Assembly: GCA_023205875.1 (NCBI GenBank)
Contig: CP060754.1
Coordinates: forward strand, 310,001 to 374,000
DNA: 64,000 nt
Direction of reading: 5' to 3'
From: Chloropicon primus
Lineage: Eukaryota; Chlorophyta; Chloropicophyceae; Chloropicales; Chloropicaceae
Shown here: piece by piece, positions 28,071 to 38,706 of the stretch
Position numbering within the stretch: position 1 is the first letter of the stretch
Layout: each line of letters starts with the position of its first letter
Program-made: the position numbers and the translations under genes
The notes under the pieces: generated by a model
Seen by the model: only the letters and a program-made list of their open reading frames with translations
Databases searched by the model: none
Told to the model about the DNA's origin: nothing

Positions 28071-31000
28071 ATGGGCAAGAAGAACAAGAAGGGAAAGAAG
28101 AAGGCGCAGGACCTTGACGACTACCCTGACTACGACGATGACCTGGATCCTTTAAAGGGCGGAGGCGAGGCCGGGGAGGCTACGGACGGGAACGGTGACG
28201 GAGGAGAGGAGGACGAGGGGGCTGTGGAGCCACCGAAACCAGTGGCAGGGAAGAAGAAGGGGAAGAAGGGGAAGAAGGGGAAGAAGCAGCAAGTCAAGTT
28301 CGACGATAGCGACAGCGACGATGACTTCGATCCTTTGAAGAGCAAGCCGGCGGGTGGATTCGCCGCGCTCGGGGCGGGAGACGACTCCGATGAGGAAGCC
28401 GAGGAGGCGAGCTCCGAGGAAGAGGAGGAGACAGGTGGCAAGTCAAAGGGAGCCTCGGGCTTCGCTGCGCTGATGGGCGACGACGACGATGAGGACGAAG
28501 AGTCGGAGGAGGACGAGCCGGTCGTGAAGAAGTCCAGTGGCTTCGCCGCTCTCATGGCGGACGGGGACGAGGACGAGTCGGAGGAGGAGGAGGAGGAGGA
28601 GGAGGAGGATGAGCCGGTCGTGAAGAAGTCCAGTGGTTTCGCCGCTCTCATGGCGGACGAGGGCGAGGAGGAGGAGGAAGAGGAGGAGGAGGAGGAGCCA
28701 GACATGGCCAAACCAAGTGGCTTCGCCGCACTGACTTTGCTGGGGGGAGGGAGTGAGAGCGAGAGTGAGAGCGACCAAGACACAGACAGCGAGAGCGGTG
28801 AAGAGGCCGTGCTTCCTATTACTGGAAAGGTGCTGTCGACGGAGGACCACCCGAATGCAGACAAGCTGAAAGTTGTCGAGATTGATGCAGGGGATCGCAC
28901 GTATCAGATCGTTACGAGCGCAAAGAACGTGAAGAAGGGGAGGAGAGTCGCCTTGGCCCGTCCGGGCTGTGTCACCTGGGGAACCGGGATCAAGATAGAG
29001 AAGACCGAAATGAGGGGGATGGAGAGTGAGGGAATGGTTTTGTCGACCCTTGATCTTGGCTGGGAGACCGAGAAGAGCAAGAAGGCAGCGATCTTGCCCA
29101 AGAAGTGGAAGGCAGGCCACGAGGTGCCCAGAGAGATGCCAGAAGAAATGAAAGAGGACGGTGGAGTGGACCTCAGTGTGTTCGAAACGGGGAAGAAGAA
29201 GAAGAAGTCGAAGAAGGACAAGACCAAGGATTCTGATGCGGCGGAAGAGGAAGGCAGCCCAGATGAGGTGGACTTGAGCGCTTTCGGAAAGAAGAAGAAA
29301 AAGTCAAAGAAGAGCAAGGGAGGGGATTCTGAGATTTCCATGGAGAAGCTCTCTCTCGAGGAAAAGGAGGCTCCCAGCCCAGTGGAAGACGCCAAGCCCC
29401 CTCCTCCTGCTGAGAAGGAAGAAAGCGCCCCGGCCTTCGATGCATCCGCTTTTGCAACCAAAGGGAAAAAGAAGAAGAACAAGAAGAAGAACAAGAAGGA
29501 GCCGCAGCCTGCAGACGACTTGGATGACATCGATGCGATTCTTGCTCAGCTTGATGGGCCAGCCCCGGTCACAGAGGAGGCCAAGCCTGAGCCTGCCCCC
29601 GAGGAAGCAAAGCCAGAAGAGCCTGCTGAGGAAGAAGAGCCTAAAGCTCTCACCGCGAATCAGAAGAAGAAGCTCAAGAAGAAGCAGAAGGAAGCGGAGA
29701 GAAAGGCTCGGTTGGCAGCAGGCGAGGTTGATGAAAGTGAAACCAAATCCCCTGCCAAGGGCAAGAAGGGAGGCAAGCCAGTGTCTGCTGCTGTGAAGAA
29801 GATGCAGGAGGAACTGGAAAAGAGAAAGCAAATGGAAGAAGAGCAGGCGAGGCTGGAGGAAGAGCAGAGGAAGAAAGAGGAAGAGGAGGAAGCACAGCGT
29901 CTTGAGGAGGAAAGAATCAAAGAAGAAAAGAGGAAGCTGAAGAAGGAGAAGGAGCGACTGAAGAAGGAGAAGGCGAGGAAGGAAGGTAAATTGCTCACGG
30001 GCAAGGCCAAGGAGGAGGCAAAACGCCTTGCGGCCATGAGGGAGCAGATGCTTCGCCAAGCCGGCATCCTGCCCGATTCTGCTGAAGCAGAAGGCGGCGT
30101 GCGGAAGAAGGTTGTGTATGAAAAGAAGAAGAAGCGCCCCGCTCCAGCTGCAAAGCAGGAAGAGGTTAAAAAGGTGGAAGAGGAAAAGAAAGAGGAGGAA
30201 GTACCAGCCAAAGCAGAGGAGGAGGTGGTTGAGGAGACTGCCGTTGAGGAAGAACCTGTCGGGGACTGGGACGAGGTTGACTGGGAGGAGAAAGCAGATG
30301 AGAAATCCAGCTCTGCGGCACAAGCTGGCGCAAACGACGAGGCCGAGGACGACGATGAAGACAGCGATGAGTATTCGGAGTCGGACCTTGACAGTGACGA
30401 AGAGCTTGAGAGAAGGATCGAAGCCGCCCGTGAAAAACGACATGAGCGTCAAAGGGAGGCCATGAAGAACAGGTCTCCAGACCACCTTAGATCTCCAATC
30501 TGCTGTATTCTTGGGCACGTTGACACAGGAAAGACAAAGCTGTTGGACAAGATCAGGGGAACAAATGTGCAAGACGGCGAAGCTGGTGGTATCACACAAC
30601 AGATAGGTGCCACCTATATCCCGGGTAAAGAGATTGCCACGAGGACCGAGTGCCTTGGAGATAAGCAGATGAAAGGATCGAAGTTGCCGGGATTACTCGT
30701 CATTGATACTCCTGGTCACGAGTCTTTCACTAACCTGAGGTCGAGGGGAAGTGGTCTCTGTGACATTGCTATCCTTGTCGTGGATATCATGCACGGCCTG
30801 GAGCAGCAGACTATCGAATCTTTGAACATGTTGAAGATGAGGAAGACGCCATTCATCATTGCTCTCAACAAGGTTGACCGCATGTATGATTGGAAACCCA
30901 TACCAAATGGCGGATTCAGAGAAACGCTTGCATCGCAGGGAGACCACGTCCAGCAGGAATTCAAGAAGCGCTACAACGATGCAGTATTGGCTCTGAACCA

Positions 31001-32273
31001 GGAGGGAATGAACGTTGCTCTGTACTGGGAGAATCCTGATATCAAATCTTACGTCTCTATCGTTCCTACGTCTGCTATCACGGGAGAAGGAATTCCAGAC
31101 ATTCTCAATTTGTTGGTGACGCTCACTCAGCAGATGATGGTCGAAAGGCTCATGCACACGGAATACCTCCAGTGCACTGTATTGGAAGTCAAGCAGATCG
31201 AAGGTTTGGGAACAACAATTGATGTGATTCTCATCAATGGAACCCTGCGTGAGACGGACACGATCGTCGTCTGTGGTCTTGGAGGTCCCATCGTCACGCC
31301 AGTGCGCGCCCTTCTGACGCCTCACCCCATGAGAGAGATGAGAGTGAAGGGTTCCTACTTGCACCACAAGGAAATAGAAGCTGCCCAGGGTGTCAAAATC
31401 TGTGCAAACGACTTGGAAGGAGCTTTGGCTGGAACTCCGCTGTTTGTCCTGGGCCCAGAGGACGACGAGGAAGATCTCAAGGACGAAGTCGTCTCGGACG
31501 TCCAGAGCATTTTGGGCCAAGTCGACAAGAGTGGAGAAGGCGTGTGCGTTCAGGCGTCTACCCTTGGTTCCTTGGAAGCTTTGCTGGAATTCTTGAAGTC
31601 TCCAGATGTGAGGATCCCAGTCTCGGGGATTTCAATCGGCCCCGTCCACAAGAGAGATGTCATGAAGGCGAGTATCATGCTTGAGAGGAAGAAGGAGTAC
31701 GCGGTTATTCTTGCCTTTGATGTCGATGTGTCCAGGGAAGCTCGGGAGATGGCCAAGGAGCTCGACATCAAGATTTTCACGGCGGACATTATTTACCACC
31801 TTTTCGACCAGTTCACCGCGTACATGAAGAAGGTCAAGGAGGACAGGAAGAAAGAAGTGGCCCTGGATGCCACTTTCCCTTGCGTTCTCAAGATTTTGCC
31901 AACTTGCATCTTCAACAAGAAGGATCCCATTGTCCTGGGTGTTGAGGTCCTCGGTGGCATCGCAAAGGTTGGCTCTCCCTTGTGTGTCCCGACACAAGAC
32001 TTTGTCGAGATAGGAAGGATCGCTTCGCTGGAGAAGAACCACAAAGCTGTTGACAAAGCGTACGTGGGTGACTCGGTTGCCATGAAAGTGAACAGCACAA
32101 CTGCCCTGGAAGCTTCTAGGATGTACGGAAGGCACTTCGATCACACGGACGAGCTGGTGAGCAGGATCAGCAGGCATTCCATCGACTTGCTCAAGGAGAA
32201 CTACCGAGATGAGTTGACAAAGGAGGACTGGCAGCTCGTGCTGAAGCTCAAGCACCTGTTCCAAATCCAGTGA
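28071..32273 (+). CDS. EIF5B: translation initiation factor eIF5B with an inserted tRNA-binding (EMAPII/Arc1-type) domain
   Basis: A 1400-residue GTPase that joins the 60S subunit in the last step of initiation. The start is [11 protein letters not shown] at 28071. The acidic N-terminal region has five GFAAL-containing repeats (about residues 95-225). Residues about 248-332 then form a complete tRNA-binding OB-fold domain ([48 protein letters not shown]), the type found in PheRS-beta, MetRS and Arc1p. Several [14 protein letters not shown]-type Lys repeats and a long Lys/Glu coiled tract follow. The catalytic part is canonical: G1 [16 protein letters not shown], switch [15 protein letters not shown]3 [16 protein letters not shown]4 NKVDR, then domains II-IV. 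To my knowledge eIF5B does not normally carry a tRNA-binding domain; the frame is continuous, so the fusion looks real. Confidence 0.95.
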   Translation: MGKKNKKGKKKAQDLDDYPDYDDDLDPLKGGGEAGEATDGNGDGGEEDEGAVEPPKPVAGKKKGKKGKKGKKQQVKFDDSDSDDDFDPLKSKPAGGFAALGAGDDSDEEAEEASSEEEEETGGKSKGASGFAALMGDDDDEDEESEEDEPVVKKSSGFAALMADGDEDESEEEEEEEEEDEPVVKKSSGFAALMADEGEEEEEEEEEEEPDMAKPSGFAALTLLGGGSESESESDQDTDSESGEEAVLPITGKVLSTEDHPNADKLKVVEIDAGDRTYQIVTSAKNVKKGRRVALARPGCVTWGTGIKIEKTEMRGMESEGMVLSTLDLGWETEKSKKAAILPKKWKAGHEVPREMPEEMKEDGGVDLSVFETGKKKKKSKKDKTKDSDAAEEEGSPDEVDLSAFGKKKKKSKKSKGGDSEISMEKLSLEEKEAPSPVEDAKPPPPAEKEESAPAFDASAFATKGKKKKNKKKNKKEPQPADDLDDIDAILAQLDGPAPVTEEAKPEPAPEEAKPEEPAEEEEPKALTANQKKKLKKKQKEAERKARLAAGEVDESETKSPAKGKKGGKPVSAAVKKMQEELEKRKQMEEEQARLEEEQRKKEEEEEAQRLEEERIKEEKRKLKKEKERLKKEKARKEGKLLTGKAKEEAKRLAAMREQMLRQAGILPDSAEAEGGVRKKVVYEKKKKRPAPAAKQEEVKKVEEEKKEEEVPAKAEEEVVEETAVEEEPVGDWDEVDWEEKADEKSSSAAQAGANDEAEDDDEDSDEYSESDLDSDEELERRIEAAREKRHERQREAMKNRSPDHLRSPICCILGHVDTGKTKLLDKIRGTNVQDGEAGGITQQIGATYIPGKEIATRTECLGDKQMKGSKLPGLLVIDTPGHESFTNLRSRGSGLCDIAILVVDIMHGLEQQTIESLNMLKMRKTPFIIALNKVDRMYDWKPIPNGGFRETLASQGDHVQQEFKKRYNDAVLALNQEGMNVALYWENPDIKSYVSIVPTSAITGEGIPDILNLLVTLTQQMMVERLMHTEYLQCTVLEVKQIEGLGTTIDVILINGTLRETDTIVVCGLGGPIVTPVRALLTPHPMREMRVKGSYLHHKEIEAAQGVKICANDLEGALAGTPLFVLGPEDDEEDLKDEVVSDVQSILGQVDKSGEGVCVQASTLGSLEALLEFLKSPDVRIPVSGISIGPVHKRDVMKASIMLERKKEYAVILAFDVDVSREAREMAKELDIKIFTADIIYHLFDQFTAYMKKVKEDRKKEVALDATFPCVLKILPTCIFNKKDPIVLGVEVLGGIAKVGSPLCVPTQDFVEIGRIASLEKNHKAVDKAYVGDSVAMKVNSTTALEASRMYGRHFDHTDELVSRISRHSIDLLKENYRDELTKEDWQLVLKLKHLFQIQ

Positions 32274-32315
32274 GCCTTATTTAAACAACAGTCATTACAA
32301 AAAAATTTTGTAACA

Positions 32316-33812
32316 TTAAGCAGGATTGACTTTTTGCTCCAGCAGGAGAGGCTTGTCGTCGCAGCAGATCGCGTAGACGACCGCGGCGCCAATGTACATC
32401 AATGCTGTGATCTGAAAGACGCTGGTGAAGGACCCTGTCTTCTCCAAGATGAACCCGGATATGGATACGCTCAAGATCCCGGCGAACGAGCCCAGGGTGT
32501 TGCTCAGCCCAAAAAGCTTTCCCGCGCTCTGCTCGGCGACGTCGGACATGTTGGCCACGAAGCCGGCCTGGCCAAGGGCCTTCAGGCCAAGGGCCACCAT
32601 GAAGAGAGGCACCGCAACCTCCAACCTGTTTCCCATCGGGTGAGAGATGACGAGGAGGGTCGACGCCGTTCCCAGGAACGACGTGCACTGCAAGGCCTTC
32701 CTGGCGTTCTTCACGGCCATCCCCCTTCGGATCAGGTAGTCCGCGAGGACTCCCGCGAGCGAGCTGCAGATCGCCATCACCAACCAAGGCAAGAGGGAGA
32801 AGATGCTCGATTTCGCGAGGTCCAGGGAGAACTGCCTGTTGAAGTAGGTCGGCAGCCAGCTCAGGTAGATGAAGTAGCCCCAGTGGTTCACGAAGTTGGC
32901 CAGGAAGATGGCCCAGGTGGACGCGCTGGACAAGAGCCGGGATATCGGGATGGCCCCGCCCTTGGCCCCCCCGCCGTCGCCCCTCCCCGAGGGGGAGTCC
33001 GGCACGGTGGACTGCCAGAAGAGCAGCACCGGCAGACCCAGCAGGCCGAAGGCGTAGAAGATCGACCGCCACCCGAAGTTCGCGATGAGGAAGGGCGACA
33101 GCAGCAGGCCCAAAATGTTTCCCGAGTGGAATCCCGCGAAGGATATTCCCAGGGCGGTGGCCCGCCTCTCGGCCCTCACGTTCTTCCCGATGAGGTTGTT
33201 CATGGACGGCAGGGCGACCCCCTCGCCCAGCCCAACGAGCGCCCTGGTCAGAAGGAGCGGGCCCTGGCCCAGCCCGGCCGCGACGGGGGTGAGAGCGGTC
33301 GCCACGGAGAACCACGCCACGCTAACCGCCATGACGACCTTTCCCCCGAAGGCGTCCGCGAGGATGCCTCCGAGGAGCTGCGTCCCCATGTACCCCCACA
33401 GGAAGGCGCTCTGGACCACGCCCGACACCGTGTCCGACCAGCCGAACTCGGCAGCCGCTTTGAGGACCGCTATGCTCATGCAGATGCGACAGATGTTGCA
33501 CAGCAGCAGGCTGCAGGCCGTGGGCATCGCGATCGAGAACAGGGAAGAGGGGGCGTCCCGCCTCGCCCCGCTCTCGGCCGACTCCAAGGCCCGGAGGGCG
33601 GGCGGACCCCGCCCAGGAGAAGGCTGCTCGCGGCGAGTGCATTGACGACGAAAACACCGTCGTCGTGGAGGATCTCGTCGACCAAGAGACCGAGAGGAGA
33701 GCCGACGAGAAGAAGAGAGCCGACCGGCCTCCCTGATCCCGGGCGAGAATCTGCGCGAGCCGTGGCGAGACCCCGGCCTCGCGAGGGGCCTGGGTCTGTC
33801 CACAGTCACCAT
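32316..33812 (-). CDS. plastid PHT4/SLC17-like anion (phosphate) transporter, MFS
   Basis: A 498-residue major facilitator with about 12 hydrophobic segments. The first 90 residues are Arg/Ser/Pro-rich, resembling a plastid transit peptide. Motifs such as SAFLWGYMGTQLLGGILADA, RALVGLGEGVALPSMNNLIG, GWRSIFYAFGLLG and HWGYFIYLSWLPTYFNRQFS are those of the anion transporter (ANTR/PHT4) group related to animal SLC17 Na+/phosphate carriers. Phosphate or a related anion across a plastid envelope or thylakoid membrane is the likely substrate, inferred from family. It is convergent with eIF5B; the two stops are only 42 bp apart. It is divergent from CP12. Confidence 0.88.
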   Translation of the reverse strand: MVTVDRPRPLARPGSRHGSRRFSPGIREAGRLSSSRRLSSRSLGRRDPPRRRCFRRQCTRREQPSPGRGPPALRALESAESGARRDAPSSLFSIAMPTACSLLLCNICRICMSIAVLKAAAEFGWSDTVSGVVQSAFLWGYMGTQLLGGILADAFGGKVVMAVSVAWFSVATALTPVAAGLGQGPLLLTRALVGLGEGVALPSMNNLIGKNVRAERRATALGISFAGFHSGNILGLLLSPFLIANFGWRSIFYAFGLLGLPVLLFWQSTVPDSPSGRGDGGGAKGGAIPISRLLSSASTWAIFLANFVNHWGYFIYLSWLPTYFNRQFSLDLAKSSIFSLLPWLVMAICSSLAGVLADYLIRRGMAVKNARKALQCTSFLGTASTLLVISHPMGNRLEVAVPLFMVALGLKALGQAGFVANMSDVAEQSAGKLFGLSNTLGSFAGILSVSISGFILEKTGSFTSVFQITALMYIGAAVVYAICCDDKPLLLEQKVNPA

Positions 33813-34170
33813 CTCCCTCTTCGATTAGAGCTCAACCTCAAGCCCAGGCACGACGGCCTCGTCCGTCGAGCGCCGAGTGCCGTGCGCCGAAAGGGACGGC
33901 CCAGCACAACCAACCGCCAAGGTCCAGAGCGATCGACCCCGTCGTCGGGGTAACGATACAACGACGACAACGACGACAACGAACCCGAGCAAAGCAAAGA
34001 CAATCCTATCTATTCTAAACCCAAATACCCAAGTATTACACCAAATATTGAACTAAGATATTTCAGAGAGGGCGAGGCAGATAAGATCTCTGACTCTGAG
34101 GAGAGGAGAGAGAGAGAGAGCGGGTGACGACGACGACGAGGAACGGAACGAGAACCAAAGGTACGAAAGG
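33813..34170. promoter_or_regulatory. divergent promoter of the plastid anion transporter and CP12
   Basis: A 358-bp gap between two plastid-protein genes transcribed away from each other. It contains an ACGACGACAACG micro-repeat (about 33955-33980) and an AT-rich block (about 34010-34070). Co-regulation is a possibility, not shown. Confidence 0.5.
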
Positions 34171-34709
34171 ATGAACGCGGGAAGAGTGAGCAGGGCTGTT
34201 GGGGTGAGGGGCGTGAGGGCGAGTGCTTCTGCACGCGTGGCGCGCGTCACCGTGTCGAGGCGAGCGGTCTTGCTCAGGTCGAAGGCTTCGGATATGTCCG
34301 ACGCGCTGGAGAAGGCGATCGAGGAGGCCAAGGAGACCTGCGAGGACGACCCAAAGAAGGCCGACTGCGCCGTGGCTTGGGATAACGTAAGTGGTTGGAG
34401 AGCGCACGCGCGCACGAACTCCCGCCGGACCGTCGAGGCGGCTTTTCCCCGCGCCTCTGCGTGTGCGTTCGTTTCTTTTCCGCCGAACGAAAGAAACAAA
34501 TATCTTTTTCCTTCTCCCCGAACGAGCGGCCTGACCCTCCTGCCCTTGACCCTCCCCCTCTGCCTTCGCGCTGCTGCTGCGACTTTGCTCAGGTCGAGGA
34601 GATCTCTGCCGAGATCTCCCACAAGAAGTCGGCCAAGAAGGTCGACCCCCTGGAGGACTTCTGCGACGACAATCCAGAGGCCGATGAGTGCAGGGTGTAC
34701 GAGGACTGA
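34171..34709 (+). CDS. CP12: CP12 Calvin-cycle regulatory protein (two exons)
   Basis: CP12 is a small disordered plastid protein that binds GAPDH and phosphoribulokinase in the dark, using two redox-switched disulfides. Exons 34171-34386 and 34593-34709 (intron 206 bp) give 110 residues. A transit-like leader (about 40 residues, Arg/Val/Ser-rich) precedes the mature protein. The N-terminal Cys pair lies in ETCEDDPKKADCAVAWD, next to the conserved CAVAWD-VEE core (PRK-binding side). The C-terminal pair is FCDDNPEADEC and the end is RVYED, matching the GAPDH-binding tail. Both disulfide pairs are intact. It is divergent from the anion transporter. Confidence 0.96.
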
Positions 34710-34819
34710 GCGTTGTTGTCGTGCGGCTTGCAAGCGCCGAGCAATCTTCTATTTTTGCTGGAATCAAAAAGTTACAATTTGTGATTCTTATCCGAGGTTA
34801 AGAATTCCCTCTCGCTTCC

Positions 34820-37126
34820 TCACCAGTCGTCGTCCTCGGAGTCGTCCTCAAAGTCGTCCTCCTCGCTGTCCGTGCCTTCCATCGCGAGCCTCCTGGCCTT
34901 GGCCTTCTCATAAATAGCGGCCACCGTCATCATGGTGTCGTCCTTCTCCTCCTCCTCAGGGATCTCCTCGATGACGTTCAGGGTGCTGCTGGGCTTGCCC
35001 AGCCCCTTGGGCGTGAAGGACGTGGTCATCTTCCTCAGAGCAAACTGACCGCCCTTGATCTTGTTCAGCATGTCGTCCCTAGCCTCGAGCTTCTTTGGCG
35101 CCTTGGCCGGCGTCTTCTGGAGGTTCTTGTGCCTGGCCTTGATCATGCTCGCGAGATCGCCCGAGTCCGCGCTCACGGAAACCTTCTTCTTGAAGGCCGA
35201 CGGGGTCTTCTTAAGCGCAGACTTCAATCCGCCCGCGCTCGGCACCGGCGGAGGCACCACTGGTGGAGGCCCTCCGGCGGGCGGCGGCGGTGAGGGTGCT
35301 CCCGCGGCAGGCGCTGGAGGTGGTGGCGGTGGAGGCGGTGGGGGGGGTGCCGCGCTTGGAGGCGGCGGTGGCGGTGGGGGTGCCATGGTGGGCGGTGGAA
35401 CAGGAACAGAGGCCGGCATCACGTGCACAGAAGGCGCAGGCGCCCGAAGGGGCTGCATTGGTACTTGCTGTGCTGCTTGTACCGGGGCTTGGGCATAGTG
35501 CAATGCCTGGGGCTGCTGCTGCGGCGGCATGTATACCTGTTGTTGTTGTGGCGGTTGTGGTGCAGCGTATTGCTGCTGTTGGGGTGTGTAGTGGACAGGT
35601 TGCTGCTGCTGCAGAGAAAGCGGAGCTTGCATTCCTTGTTGTGGCTGTTGTTGGTATTGTGGTTGTGGCATGTGTTGTTGGTGCCCCTGGAAAAGGTGCT
35701 GGGGTGGGGGTGGGGGAGACCTTGTCGCCTGGTGTCCCTGCTGCTGCGGGCTCTGCTGGGCTATCGTCAGCAGCTGGTTCGGATAGGTCTGGTAGACCAC
35801 CTGTTGCCCCCCGACCTCCTTGACAGGCGTGAAGAAGCTGTCCGGCAGCACCCTCTCCGTGGGGCTTCGGTTCGGCTGCGCTTGTGTAATATACATGTAG
35901 TGGGTGTCCACCGCCGGGTTTGCAGCCTGGGGCGAGACAGGACCATGAGGCGTCCTGCCCGACACTGTGGCTTGCCTCTCCGTCTGCATGGTCGTGAGGT
36001 TGTTCCTGGGGGGGTGAGACAGGAGCACGTGGTCGACGCTCTGGCTCTGAGAATAATTCACACGGCTTTGGAACGCGTAAGGCTTCGGGCTCGTCACGAC
36101 CGGCGTGTGAGTCCTTCCGGCCATCTTCTCAAGGAGATGTGCCGGTGGCGGTGGAGGCCTCGCCGTGGGCCTGGCCACTGGCTGCTGCACCACCTGGATG
36201 GGTGTGTGCACAATGTTCTGAACCGGCATGTACTGCAGAGCCGCGGCCTGGAGAGTCTCCTCCACAGGCTGGGGCTCTTGCTCTTCCGCCTGCTCTTGCT
36301 CTTTCACCTGCTCGTCCTCTGGCTCCTGCTCGGACTCCAACATCTGGGTCTCCTCTTCCGTTGCATCTTCCCCCCCTGCCATCTCCTCCTGCTTGTCCGC
36401 CACCGAGTGCTTCGCTATCGACTTGATTTTCGTTGTCATCAAGGACAACCCGATCATCGAGTACCTTCGCCTGGTGCTTCTGTGCACCTTCCCGATAGAG
36501 CCTTCGATGACACTTCCCCGCTTTCCGAGCCTGTCTCCCGGAGACATTCTTTCCCTTCTCAGTCTCCTCTTTTCCCGTCTGGCTGCGTGAATTCTCTCGG
36601 CCTCCTCCATTTCCTGGATCGCAAAGGCTCTCATGCAATACTTCGGGTCTGAGAAGCGCTTGAGCGCCTCCTTGTCCTCCTCTGTCTTCGCATAAGGTTT
36701 CAGCAGATGCAGGGGCGGCAGTTTCTCGCATTTGTTTCTGTCCTCGTCAATGAATTCCGGCCTGCTCCGTGCCGTGATGAAGTTCGTCTCCTTGCCGACT
36801 CTTTGAGGGAAGCTGGCGTGCCACTCGATCAGCGGATTGGTGATGAACTCCGAAACCCCCTGGGACTGCACGGTGTCCACGCACTCGTCCACCTGTGGCG
36901 AGAGTTCGCTGCACTTTTGGCTCAAATCCTCGACCCTCTTGTCTACCCTCTCTATCTCGGTCTTGACCCCGTCGAAGATTTCGACGGCGTATTCGGAGAA
37001 GTCCGCCATCTGCCTCAGAAGGCCTGTCAGGTAAGCCATCGAGAAGTGAGCAGACACATCGTGGGGCGAGTTGAGGTCCGCCTTCTCGTAGATTGGCTTG
37101 CACTCCAGCCCAAAAGCCCTCTCCAT
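34820..37126 (-). CDS. SCAR: SCAR/WAVE homologue, activator of the Arp2/3 complex
   Basis: A 768-residue protein with the layout of SCAR/WAVE, which nucleates branched actin through Arp2/3. Residues about 1-210 resemble the Scar homology domain (helical, ending with a basic region RREKRRLRRERMSPGDRLG). The middle is Gln/Pro-rich and includes long polyproline runs (about 575-640), the usual profilin/SH3 region. Two WH2-like motifs follow (DLASMIKARHKNLQKT, about 655; DDMLNKIKGGQFALRKM, about 685), then a strongly acidic end finishing in DDSEDDDW, where the terminal Trp is the Arp2/3-binding residue of VCA domains. Residue positions are approximate. TTACA at 34773 fits its polyadenylation signal. 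Confidence 0.88.
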   Translation of the reverse strand: MERAFGLECKPIYEKADLNSPHDVSAHFSMAYLTGLLRQMADFSEYAVEIFDGVKTEIERVDKRVEDLSQKCSELSPQVDECVDTVQSQGVSEFITNPLIEWHASFPQRVGKETNFITARSRPEFIDEDRNKCEKLPPLHLLKPYAKTEEDKEALKRFSDPKYCMRAFAIQEMEEAERIHAARREKRRLRRERMSPGDRLGKRGSVIEGSIGKVHRSTRRRYSMIGLSLMTTKIKSIAKHSVADKQEEMAGGEDATEEETQMLESEQEPEDEQVKEQEQAEEQEPQPVEETLQAAALQYMPVQNIVHTPIQVVQQPVARPTARPPPPPAHLLEKMAGRTHTPVVTSPKPYAFQSRVNYSQSQSVDHVLLSHPPRNNLTTMQTERQATVSGRTPHGPVSPQAANPAVDTHYMYITQAQPNRSPTERVLPDSFFTPVKEVGGQQVVYQTYPNQLLTIAQQSPQQQGHQATRSPPPPPQHLFQGHQQHMPQPQYQQQPQQGMQAPLSLQQQQPVHYTPQQQQYAAPQPPQQQQVYMPPQQQPQALHYAQAPVQAAQQVPMQPLRAPAPSVHVMPASVPVPPPTMAPPPPPPPPSAAPPPPPPPPPPPAPAAGAPSPPPPAGGPPPVVPPPVPSAGGLKSALKKTPSAFKKKVSVSADSGDLASMIKARHKNLQKTPAKAPKKLEARDDMLNKIKGGQFALRKMTTSFTPKGLGKPSSTLNVIEEIPEEEEKDDTMMTVAAIYEKAKARRLAMEGTDSEEDDFEDDSEDDDW

Positions 37127-37608
37127 GACGTCTTTATCCTCCCAGTCTAGCGCTCGCCTTTCCCAAGAAGGCGGAACAAAGCTTCTGTCGCCTCAACTGG
37201 AGACCTCTCCCCAGCCCAGCCCTGTACTACACGACAAGTGTCCGTTCTCCGCCAACCACCTGTAACCAATACATGTATGCTTCCAACTCTTCTCCTCCCT
37301 TCCTCGTCCAACGAAACTGGGCCTGAATTCCCCTGGCTCTCTCCGACAATCACACGGTCGCGACGCAAACCCTCTTCCCCCCGTCACGCGCAGGGCGAAA
37401 CAGACACAGACGCAGACCCGTCCCTCCGTCGTAGTAGCGCTCTCGTCCCTCGCCTGAAGGTGAAGGCGCCTCGCCAAGTCAAAACTGGCGTTTGAAAAGA
37501 GAGATTAGAACGGAGGAGGCCCGGCTTGGGGAAGGGGAGACGCGGGAGGAGCACCGTGTCGTGTCGGGTCGGGTCGTGTTTCGCGTCCATCCGTTCGGCG
37601 AGAGCGTC
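37127..37608. other. divergent intergenic region of SCAR and an unknown gene
   Basis: A 482-bp gap between a minus-strand start and a plus-strand start. The frame of the downstream gene is open from 37492, but the added 39 residues look like leader sequence. No other gene was recognised. Confidence 0.45.
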
Positions 37609-38706
37609 ATGGACCTTCACCTCTTTCTCGAAGCCCAGAATTGGATCAGCGCGGTCGAAGAGAGGCCAGAGGTGGGAAGACCAGTGTGATTTCATATGAT
37701 TTGATTTGATTTCTGTTTGTGTTTCAAAAAGTCTTCGCCGTCGCCTTTGTCTCTCACCGCGTGCTGACAGGTGCTCTGCCCTTTTCTTTGCTCCGCGACC
37801 CAGGCCTTGGACACGATCTTTCGAGGGAGCGCGAGTTTCCACGTGAGCCTGGAGGAGAACTACAAGGAGAAGAGCGCGAACGAGCTGAAGGGAGCACTCG
37901 CTCCGGACGCCGTGTTCGTGAAGCTCAGGTGGGATCGCGCGAGCTCCTTGGAGGTTCCGTGCACCATCTACCTCTGCGCCAAATTGTCGCAGGCTAGCGT
38001 GGGGGCTGACGGAAACGACGGTGAGGCGGTTTACATAGAATTCAAGGGAAAGTTGTTTCTGCTTGCTCGGCGCACGATACGGTACGTCGTGTCCTCCCGC
38101 CCGCAACCGCGCCCGTCGCGCTCCCCGAGGAAGGGCAAGGGGCCCTCCGCCTCCCCGAGGAAAGGAGGCCGGCCGAGAGAGGAGAAATTGGCGAGCATCA
38201 TATTCGAGGGAATCACGCTGAACTTGGTGGAGAGCGAAAGCAGTGGCCGACCGGGGAGCTTTCAGCGGCTGATCAGCACCCTGGTGGACTGGGCGGCGGG
38301 TGGTGATGAGGGGGCTCGTCTAAGCACGCGGAAGAGAGGAAGGCGCCCTGGTTCGAAACGCGTGAATGGTTTCGCGGGACCCTTGCTGGCAAGGTGGCTG
38401 GACGTCATGGACTCGGCGGTGGAGTTGATCGAGGAGGGAAAGCCAAAGCCAGAGGAGTTGAATTCTTTCGTGTCCTCTGTGATCAGTCACAGGGGGGGCG
38501 CGGGAGGGGCGCCCCCGGCACTTGGCGAAGGAGGGGACTTGGGTGACACGCAGGAGCACGAGGAGTGGGAGACCAAGTTCGAGGGCTTTGAGGGGGACCA
38601 CGAAAAGATGACAAAATTTTTGGAAGACCATGTGGCTTTGCAAAGGGTGAAGGAAGCTACGAGGCACGACCTCCTTGTCGCGTCCCTTGCCTCCGCACCC
38701 GGCTAA
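37609..38706 (+). CDS. uncharacterised 321-residue protein (two exons)
   Basis: I do not recognise this protein. Exon 1 (37609-37671) encodes MDLHLFLEAQNWISAVEERP. A 132-bp intron (GTGGGA...CCCAG) leads to exon 2 (37804-38706), with frame kept. The first half is mixed alpha/beta and well folded in composition (TIFRGSASFHVSLEENYKEK, FVKLRWDRASSLEVPCTIYL). A basic Pro/Ser/Arg linker (SPRKGKGPSASPRKGGRP) separates it from a helical C-terminal half with acidic tail. There is no signal peptide or membrane helix. An ATG at 37492 would add 39 residues that look untranslated. It sits upstream of DRC4 on the same strand, 302 bp away. Confidence 0.65.
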
